Assembly (NCBI RefSeq): GCF_900172345.1
Contig: NZ_FWFY01000006.1
Span: forward strand, 142,374 to 206,373
Source: Limimaricola soesokkakensis
Lineage (GTDB): Bacteria; Pseudomonadota; Alphaproteobacteria; Rhodobacterales; Rhodobacteraceae
Direction: 5' to 3'
Length of the DNA stretch: 64,000 bases
In this document: piece after piece, positions 58,899 through 64,000 of the stretch
Position numbering within the stretch: position 1 is the stretch's first letter
Layout of the letters: each line of letters opens with the position of its first letter
Notes under the pieces: generated by a model
What the model was told of the DNA's origin: nothing
The model's database searches: none
Seen by the model: only the letters and a program-made list of their open reading frames with translations
Translations under genes and position numbers: made by a program

Positions 58899-59338
58899 TG
58901 CATCGCCTCCTTCTTGCTCCATCCGACGATCTTGCTGGGGGACAGGGAGCGGCTGAGCGCGAAGGCTCCGTCGCCGAGCAAGCCCTGCACGCCGGCGAGA
59001 AGCGCCAAGTAGGCAGGATATTCCCAGCCGCCATTCTCGTAGGCGAACATCCAGCCATTGCCGGAATGCGCCCATGTCGCGCCGAGAAGAACCGGCACGG
59101 TCGCGAGGGCCACCCATCTGGTCTGGACGCCGAGAATGAGAAGAAGGCCCGAGACGACCTCCATGGCAAAGACCACATAGGCAAGCCAGCCTGGCAGCCC
59201 GAGCGCCTGAAAGAACTGGGCGGTGCCCGGCAGCTTGAAGACGAACAGCTTCACGATGAGGCTATGGGCCAAGAACATAGTCCCAAGAGCCACGCGCAGA
59301 ACGAAGGCGGCGAGTTCGGTGAGATATGACTGTGACAT
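58895..59338 (-). CDS. DoxX family membrane protein
   Basis: 147 residues with four membrane segments: FVLRVALGTMFLAHSLIV, LGLPGWLAYVVFAMEVVSGLLLILG, LATVPVLLGATW and YPAYLALLAGVQGLLG, the DoxX layout. Some DoxX proteins act with thiosulfate or quinone chemistry and oxidative stress; many are induced by quinones and electrophiles. First gene of the operon. GAGGACACCGTC supports the ATG at 59338. Divergent from marR with two palindromic operators between. Confidence 0.85.
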   Translation of the reverse strand: MSQSYLTELAAFVLRVALGTMFLAHSLIVKLFVFKLPGTAQFFQALGLPGWLAYVVFAMEVVSGLLLILGVQTRWVALATVPVLLGATWAHSGNGWMFAYENGGWEYPAYLALLAGVQGLLGDGAFALSRSLSPSKIVGWSKKEAMQ

Positions 59339-59350
59339 GACGGTGTCCTC

Positions 59351-59374
59351 ATTTAGATGCACCTGCATCTAAAT
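59351..59374. promoter_or_regulatory. Palindromic operator 1 (MarR-type)
   Basis: Perfect inverted repeat ATTTAGATGCA - CC - TGCATCTAAAT, 12 bases upstream of the doxX ATG. It overlaps the inferred -10 element of the doxX promoter. The core TAGATGCA-N2-TGCATCTA recurs with one change at 59402-59419. Most likely bound by the divergently encoded MarR protein. Confidence 0.7.
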
Positions 59375-59399
59375 TGCCCTCACTGAGTTTTCATGTCAA
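59370..59399 (-). promoter_or_regulatory. Putative promoter of the doxX-rieske-gst operon
   Basis: On the minus strand TTGACA (59394-59399) and AATTTA (59370-59375) are separated by 18 bases. The -35 is consensus, the -10 is weak. Operator 1 covers the -10 and start site, a standard repression geometry. Confidence 0.5.
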
Positions 59400-59401
59400 T
59401 C

Positions 59402-59419
59402 TTGATGCAGATGCATCTA
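59402..59419. promoter_or_regulatory. Palindromic operator 2 (MarR-type) within the marR promoter
   Basis: TTGATGCA - GA - TGCATCTA: same half-sites and 2-base spacer as operator 1 with one mismatch; its centre is 48 bases from that of operator 1. On the plus strand TTGATG (59402-59407) and CATACT (59425-59430), 17 bases apart, may form the marR promoter, with this operator between the two elements. That would suit negative autoregulation. Confidence 0.6.
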
Positions 59420-59436
59420 CATGTCATACTGCAAAT

Positions 59437-59865
59437 GTGAACACACCGGATCCCGTCATTCAGGCAGCTTGGGTAACCATCGTCTCCAAGAGCCGAACGC
59501 TCCTCGAGGCTGTCGAGGCGGCGCTGAAGAATGCCGGGCTGCCACCGCTGGCATGGTATGATGCGCTGTTGGAGATCGAGAAGGCCGGTCCGGACGGCCT
59601 GCGCCCCTTCGAACTCAAGGAGCGTCTTCTGTTGCCACAATACGGCACGTCTCGTCTGCTGGACCGGATGGCAAAGGCGGAACTGATCGAACGCCGGGAC
59701 TGCGACGACGACGGACGCGGACAAATCGTCTGCATTTCCGATAAGGGGCAAGCCGTCAGGCAGGCAATGTGGCCTGTCTATGCACGGGTGCTGTCCGAGA
59801 AGATCGAAGACAAGCTGTCGCCCGAGGACGCGGCGCAGCTCGTGAAGCTGCTATCGAAGCTGTGA
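59437..59865 (+). CDS. MarR family transcriptional regulator
   Basis: 142 residues: VSKSRTLLEAVEAALKNAGLPPLAWYDALLEI (dimer helix), LRPFELKERLLLPQYGTSRLLDRMAKAELIERRDCDDDGRGQIVCISDKG, the winged helix with the DxDGR wing, then the C-terminal dimer helices. Start is GTG at 59437: no ATG in frame fits and no Shine-Dalgarno sequence is present. A -10-like CATACT ends 6 bases before GTG, so the mRNA may be leaderless. Likely represses itself and the divergent doxX operon until an electrophile or phenolic ligand appears. Confidence 0.88.
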   Translation: MNTPDPVIQAAWVTIVSKSRTLLEAVEAALKNAGLPPLAWYDALLEIEKAGPDGLRPFELKERLLLPQYGTSRLLDRMAKAELIERRDCDDDGRGQIVCISDKGQAVRQAMWPVYARVLSEKIEDKLSPEDAAQLVKLLSKL

Positions 59866-60122
59866 GAGCCGACTGCACGATGCGTGTGCTGAATCGACAT
59901 CGTCCTGCTCTTCGGCGTGGGTTCGCTGTGAAGCGAAAGACCACTTGTGTCCTCATTTGAGGGCAGCCTTCAGGTGCAGCGTCAATTGGGCGCTCGCAGC
60001 AAACGGCAGGAAGGTCCGCATTGCGGACCTCAGCTGGCACCGATGCTGCGCCTTTAACGAATGGCGCCTTTTGAACGATCACCTGAGGCTGCCGAACGGC
60101 GCTTATGGGCCGGAACCGCCTT

Positions 60123-61331
60123 TCAGCCATCGGCTGAATCGATCAACCAGTCCTTCGCATACTCAATTGTATCAGCTCCGGCCAAATGCCGGACCCGTTC
60201 GAGTTCCGACATCAATCCGGTCGTTCGCGCATTTCCCATCCGAACGCCGATCTCGGGCCAGAACGCGCGAACCACAAGCATCGTGCCTGAGCGCTTGGCG
60301 TCCAGCCGACCGATTAGTCGATCACCCTGCAGCACAGGGAAGATGTAATACCCATACCGTCGCTTGGCTTCGGGCACGAAGATCTCGATGCGGTAGTGGA
60401 AGCCGAACAGGCGCTCGGCACGCCCGCGGTCTCTCAACACTGGATCGAATGGCGACAGGAGGCGGACGCGCGCGCTCGGACCGGGCAACTTGCGCACGTG
60501 GTCCAAAAGGGCTTCGGTGCTGAAACAGCGGCGTCGAGATCCATCTGCCATCTCGATGTCGACCTCGAGGATGCGTCCGCTCGCGAGGGCGGCGTCGCAC
60601 CAGGCCCTCGCCTCGTCCCGTGTCACGATCTCGAAAAAGGCTGCGAGCTCCCCACTTGTGCCGTAGCCGAGGCGGTTGAGCGCTGCGGACATCGCCCAGT
60701 CGACAATGTCCGCATCGGCGATCCAGTGGTTGCGCTGCGCTTCGGGTATGACCCGCTCTGTCAGGTCGTAGAACTTCCGGAAGCCCTTACGATGGCAAAC
60801 CGCGAGCCGGCCCGATCGCCACAGGAACTCGAGAGCTGTCTTGGAGGGATGCCAGTCCCACCAGCCTGTGGACTTGCGCTCCTCGCCATTGGCGACATCG
60901 AGAGAACAGGCGGCGCCGTTGTCGGCGATATGCCGAAGCACGCGGTCGAGCTCGTCCGTCCACCGGGGGCGCCCTGCCGCGGGCCACCGCGCCTGCATGC
61001 GCGCCTCGTCGCGGGCGAACTTCGCTTGCCACATCGGATAGAACGCCATCGGGATCGCGGCCGCGTCATGTGTCCAGTGCTCGAAGGCGGAACGGCGACG
61101 CGCGACGAGGGACTCGAGCGCGCGGGGCCGGTATTGCCCACGCCGTGACCACAGGATCAGGTCATGCGCGCGGGCCAGCGTGTTGACGCTGTCGATCTGG
61201 ACGAAACCGAGCCTGTACAGCACTTCGTCCAAATCCCTGCCACGACCCGGGCCGGGTTCGGCGCGCAGCAGGAGGTGCAGGTCTAGGAAAAGGCGGCGCG
61301 CGTCGGTGTTGTGCAGGAGCGGTCGGTGCAT
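60123..61331 (-). CDS. YcaQ-like winged-helix DNA glycosylase
   Basis: 402 residues of the HTH_42/YcaQ family. In E. coli YcaQ excises alkylated bases at DNA interstrand crosslinks; its catalytic QxD motif is matched by GFVQIDSVNTLARAHDLILW near residue 45. Conserved also: EYWHTHDA-type block (here FEHWTHDAAAIP) and a C-terminal LLSPFDPVLRDR... RRYGYYIFPVLQGDRLIGRLDAK. The ATG at 61331 is preferred; TTG at 61388 is the other in-frame start. No ribosome binding site stands out. Accessory gene outside any operon. The 257-base gap 59866-60122 shows nothing recognisable. Confidence 0.8.
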   Translation of the reverse strand: MHRPLLHNTDARRLFLDLHLLLRAEPGPGRGRDLDEVLYRLGFVQIDSVNTLARAHDLILWSRRGQYRPRALESLVARRRSAFEHWTHDAAAIPMAFYPMWQAKFARDEARMQARWPAAGRPRWTDELDRVLRHIADNGAACSLDVANGEERKSTGWWDWHPSKTALEFLWRSGRLAVCHRKGFRKFYDLTERVIPEAQRNHWIADADIVDWAMSAALNRLGYGTSGELAAFFEIVTRDEARAWCDAALASGRILEVDIEMADGSRRRCFSTEALLDHVRKLPGPSARVRLLSPFDPVLRDRGRAERLFGFHYRIEIFVPEAKRRYGYYIFPVLQGDRLIGRLDAKRSGTMLVVRAFWPEIGVRMGNARTTGLMSELERVRHLAGADTIEYAKDWLIDSADG

Positions 61332-61424
61332 CCGGTCACAATACCACTGATACCGCGTGAGTGGTTCAGTATCTCCTTCGGCGAACAAGCTAAGCAGCAG
61401 GATCCACAGAACAAAGGTCTGCTA

Positions 61425-61450
61425 AGGGCCGCCTTCGTATAGGCGGCCCT
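61425..61450 (-). terminator. Hairpin after the integrase
   Basis: AGGGCCGCC - 8-base loop - GGCGGCCCT, a perfect 9-bp stem just past the integrase stop on the minus strand. T-tail weak (TTAGCAG). Confidence 0.45.
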
Positions 61451-61455
61451 GCTGT

Positions 61456-62089
61456 TCAGATCTCGACCGCCTCGGCGATGGCGAGGGCGTCTTCAAGATC
61501 GACCCCGAGATAGCGCACCGTGCTGTCCATGTTGGTGTGCCCAAGCAAGAGCTGGACCGCTCGCAGACTCCCCCGCCTTTCGATAGATTTGCGCAACCTT
61601 GGTCCGGCGCATCGAATGGGTTCCATAGGCGCTCGGCTCGAGCCCGATTGAGGTCACCCAGTCGCGGACGAGCCGCGCATACTGGCGTGTCGAAATGTGG
61701 AGGCGTTCGTGGCAGCGGCCCGGCCACAGATACTGCGACCCGACCATCATCGGACTGGCGAGCCATGCTGCGAGAGACTTCCGCGTCCCCTCCGTGATCT
61801 CGAAGCGGACCGGCTTGTGCGTTTTGCTCTGGATGATCGAGGCGCGCTCCTTGACTTGGCTGGCGGCGTAGACGTCTGCGACTTTCAGCTTCACCAGATC
61901 GCAACCGCGCAACTTGCTGTCGATCGCTGTGTTGAAGAGCGCGGGATCCCTGACCTGGTCAGCAATCTCAAGCCGAACCCTGATCGCCCAGACATGCCTC
62001 GGCAGAAGCGGACGCTTCTGGCCAATGATGCGTCCTTTGTTCCAAGCCGGACGACATGCACGAATGGTGGGAAGATCTTGCGTGGACAT
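61456..62089 (-). pseudogene. Tyrosine recombinase (small integrase) with +1 frameshift
   Basis: Site-specific recombinase fold without the usual N-terminal core-binding domain. From the ATG at 62089 (GGAGGAACTGCC upstream) the frame reads KLRGCDLVKLKVADV (first catalytic Arg) to YGTHSMRRTKVAQIYRKAG (HxxR). Then it shifts at a run of five C (plus strand 61570-61574): deleting one base restores LRAVQLLLGHTNMDSTVRYLG (GHT and catalytic Tyr) and ends VEI at 61456. Repaired length is 210 residues, right for this family. As sequenced, the product lacks the Tyr, so it is inactive unless the extra base is a sequencing error or is bypassed by slippage. Confidence 0.85.
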
Positions 62090-62404
62090 GGCAGTTCCTC
62101 CGATCCGCCCCGTCCGCCACGACGCCGGCACTATGCCGACAACTGCCCCATAGCACGGCAACCAGCCCCTAAAGGGGGCTGCATGTTCTCCGCGTCCCGC
62201 TCTACGAGGGGCACCGCTTGGCGGGCGGAAAGCAGTCATTCACTGCGGCATGAGCAAATGACTGAGTTGGCCGATCTGCGACATCTCGTTAGCGAAGCGA
62301 CCGGTCGTCCAAGGCGGACCGAGAGCACGCTTGAGATACCACGCGGTGCTGACCTCATTCACGGCGCTCCGATTGGCCTGCACCGCAATGGCAAGATTTA
62401 TGCA
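62090..62404. other. Intergenic region between integrase and sulfotransferase
   Basis: 315 bases without a supported gene. After the sulfotransferase stop the same minus-strand frame stays open for 53 codons to a TGA at 62240-62242, but it has no start codon with a ribosome binding site and no family resemblance. A small hairpin AGCCCC/GGGGCT lies at 62164-62180. No tRNA-Ser-like repeat was found here. Confidence 0.4.
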
Positions 62405-63319
62405 CTACCGCACCTGCCGGCCCACTTTCAGCCACGCGGCCGCATCCTTCCCGAGCTCCTCCTCTGCACGCTGCTCATACGCGTCTGATAGGTCGGACGG
62501 CAGCCGGTCCTTCCAACGCCCATTCGTGCCCTTGTGGATGAAGCTCTGCGCACCGCCGTCCCAGAACGCACCGCCGAGCGGGACCGAGGCTGCCGCGTTA
62601 CGCTTCATGTAGTCGAAGGAGCAGTGCTCGATGATCCGCGCGCGTCCATCTTCCGGGATGGGGATCTCGAGAAACGCCGCGATGCGCTCCAGCTCGCCCT
62701 CGAAGTCGCGCTTCAGATCGGCGAAGTGCACCATCAGCACGTTTGGCAGGTCGCGGATCTCCCACCAGGACCGGACATTCTCCCAGAACGGCCAGAACGG
62801 CGCGCCGTCATTTTTCAGCCAGTGGCGGAAATACTCGACGGGGTCCTCGTGCGGCGGCCCGATCTCGGGGCCGACCAGGCCGGGGGTCTTGTTCAGCGCG
62901 TCATACCAGGCCTGATTAGCGGTCGAATGGTGGTTGTGCATCGACCACATCACGTCGCGCCCGTCCCGGCCGATGTAGATGTATTTCGCCTTCGACGACA
63001 TGCGGAGCGCGTCGACCGGCAGGTGAGTCTTGAGGAACCGGCGGTGCGTCTGGGCCTCGACCTCCGGCAGCTTGGCCTGCTTGGGCGGCACCCGCAGATC
63101 GAGCCAGGGCGACATCTCGGCCACCGGCAGCGCCTCCGCACCCTCGAAAATCAGCTGGCTGACGATCTGCTGCATCCATGTGGTGCCGGACTTGGCATAG
63201 GTCGAGATGACGATGTCGTCGTCGCGGAACACGAGGTCGTTCCAGATAGTGCTGTCGAAATGATGGTTGTGCATCTCGCGCGTCTTGACTGGCATCCGGT
63301 GCTGTGTGGCGGTTGTCAT
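62405..63319 (-). CDS. Sulfotransferase domain protein
   Basis: 304 residues. PAPS-dependent sulfotransferase motifs: VISTYAKSGTTWMQQIVSQL (5'-phosphosulfate loop), RFLKTHLPVDAL, and YIYIGRDGRDVMWSMHNHHS (3'-phosphate site). The cytosolic sulfotransferase 1 type is closest. Substrate unknown (small alcohols, phenols or amines). AAAGGAAACCATC supports the ATG at 63319; the frame is open further upstream. It follows the NTF2-like gene by 61 bases and is probably co-transcribed. Confidence 0.88.
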   Translation of the reverse strand: MTTATQHRMPVKTREMHNHHFDSTIWNDLVFRDDDIVISTYAKSGTTWMQQIVSQLIFEGAEALPVAEMSPWLDLRVPPKQAKLPEVEAQTHRRFLKTHLPVDALRMSSKAKYIYIGRDGRDVMWSMHNHHSTANQAWYDALNKTPGLVGPEIGPPHEDPVEYFRHWLKNDGAPFWPFWENVRSWWEIRDLPNVLMVHFADLKRDFEGELERIAAFLEIPIPEDGRARIIEHCSFDYMKRNAAASVPLGGAFWDGGAQSFIHKGTNGRWKDRLPSDLSDAYEQRAEEELGKDAAAWLKVGRQVR

Positions 63320-63380
63320 GATGGTTTCCTTTCTTGGCATCCGCGTCGCCGTGGCCAGGCACGGCACCGCGCGAGATCGG

Positions 63381-63824
63381 TCAGCGCTCCACGCCGCGGG
63401 CAGGGAAGGCGACGTGGCGCAGGAGCTTCATTCCATCGGGCGTGTGCTCGGCGACCAACACGTATTCGCCCGGCAGCGTGGCCCCACCCATCTCGGGCGG
63501 CAGCGTCACACTGTAGGTGCCGATGAAGAGCGTGTGACCCTCGCCCAGCGGAACCCTGTCGTCGATCTTGGCCGTGAAATCCGCGACATCCGGAAAGTCC
63601 GACAAGCTTCTTGCGATGCTCTCGGCGCCCTCGAAACGGCCGCCGGTGGAGGGCATGTAGACTGCGGAGTCCGCGAGGTGCGGCGCGAGGGCATCGTCCT
63701 CGCCGCCGAGGGCCTGGGCGAAGGCCTCGATCATCTTCGCCTCTTCAGTCTCGATCGAGTCGGCCGCGACCGGAAAGGTGAGAGCTGCCATGGCGAGGGC
63801 GGTCAGGATTGTTGTGCGAAGCAT
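63381..63824 (-). CDS. Secreted NTF2-like (SnoaL/DUF4440-type) protein
   Basis: 147 residues: signal peptide (MLRTTILTALAMAALTFPVAA), then an NTF2-like cone fold (EEAKMIEAFAQALGGEDDALAPHLADSAVYMPSTGGRFEG, ending HVAFPARG). Function unknown; such proteins serve as hydrolases, isomerases or ligand binders. Upstream of the sulfotransferase and divergent from a LysR-type regulator. Confidence 0.78.
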   Translation of the reverse strand: MLRTTILTALAMAALTFPVAADSIETEEAKMIEAFAQALGGEDDALAPHLADSAVYMPSTGGRFEGAESIARSLSDFPDVADFTAKIDDRVPLGEGHTLFIGTYSVTLPPEMGGATLPGEYVLVAEHTPDGMKLLRHVAFPARGVER

Positions 63825-63971
63825 GGTTATCCTCTTAAAGTAATGCCTGCCGCCGCGTCATGCGGCGCCAGGATCTACCATCGAGGATCATGCGACAGAC
63901 CGTTTTCGAGTAGCTCATCCGTCGCAGAACCGTCCTGCGGGAATGCAGACGCGCTTGGGGGAGTGGGTTTC

Positions 63972-64000
63972 ATGTTCGACTGGGACGATATTCGGCTATT
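63972..64000 (+). CDS. Start of a probable LysR family regulator (3' end outside window)
   Basis: Only MFDWDDIRL and part of a tenth codon are visible. MFDWDDLRxF is a very common opening for LysR-type regulators, GGGGGAG lies 8 bases upstream of the ATG, and divergence from a small enzyme operon is the classic LysR layout. Too short to prove. Confidence 0.45.

Noticed and set aside
62100..62210. Possible attR copy of the tRNA-Ser 3' end near the integrase
   Set aside because: The only similar string (TCTCCGCGTCCCGCTC) does not match the tRNA end beyond a few bases.

Overview
The window looks like chromosome of a GC-rich alphaproteobacterium of the Rhodobacter/Roseobacter group (Rhodobacteraceae). 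The evidence is very high third-position GC, the F1 ATPase zeta inhibitor subunit (DUF1476), the phosphotransferase ChpT, ornithine-lipid genes olsB-olsA, a Fur/Mur-type regulator, bL21 with a C-terminal extension, and the order rplU-rpmA-GNAT-GNAT-obgE-proB-proA. This rests on gene content and order; no rRNA is present to place the species.

Layout. 1-9244 (minus) is the envelope and translation cluster pyrH-frr-uppS-cdsA-dxr-rseP-(41-codon membrane ORF)-bamA-ompH-fabZ: isoprenoid and phospholipid precursors, outer-membrane assembly and fatty-acid synthesis. 9352-18898 (plus) holds miaA and a peptide-type ABC importer with two tandem, nearly identical Tat-exported binding proteins, two permeases and a fused double ATPase. 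18944-31824 has DUF1206, lytic transglycosylase, ssb, anmK, tyrS, DUF998, DUF3179, fur, a DMT exporter, eno, a PRC-barrel protein, a TusA-like protein and rne with a long structured leader. 32256-37381 (minus) has dctB-dctD, whose DctD lacks the sigma-54 contact loop, and the purine genes purC-purS-purQ. 37561-48146 holds the zeta subunit, an MprF-like protein, a homocysteine methyltransferase, carboxypeptidase M32, ctaA, trmJ, TfoX-N, a ThiE-like protein, olsB-olsA, DUF3553 and chpT. 48147-55195 holds proA, proB, obgE, two GNATs, rpmA, rplU, a lipoprotein and a DUF2059 protein.

From tRNA-Ser(CGA) at 55356-55445 rightwards the window changes character. Gene spacing is loose, several gaps exceed 300 bases, and the genes are accessory: GFA, a secreted esterase, a MarR-controlled DoxX-Rieske-GST operon, a YcaQ-like glycosylase, a frameshifted tyrosine recombinase, a sulfotransferase and a secreted NTF2-like protein. 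The start of a probable LysR regulator sits at the right edge. I read this as an accessory segment beside a tRNA gene; no second attachment site was found.

The most self-contained regulatory unit is at 57889-59865: divergent marR and doxX-rieske-gst with two copies of the same palindrome between them, each placed over a plausible promoter. No CRISPR array, rRNA, complete insertion sequence or phage module was seen. Start codons were chosen from ribosome binding sites and family N-termini where the longest frame was implausible.
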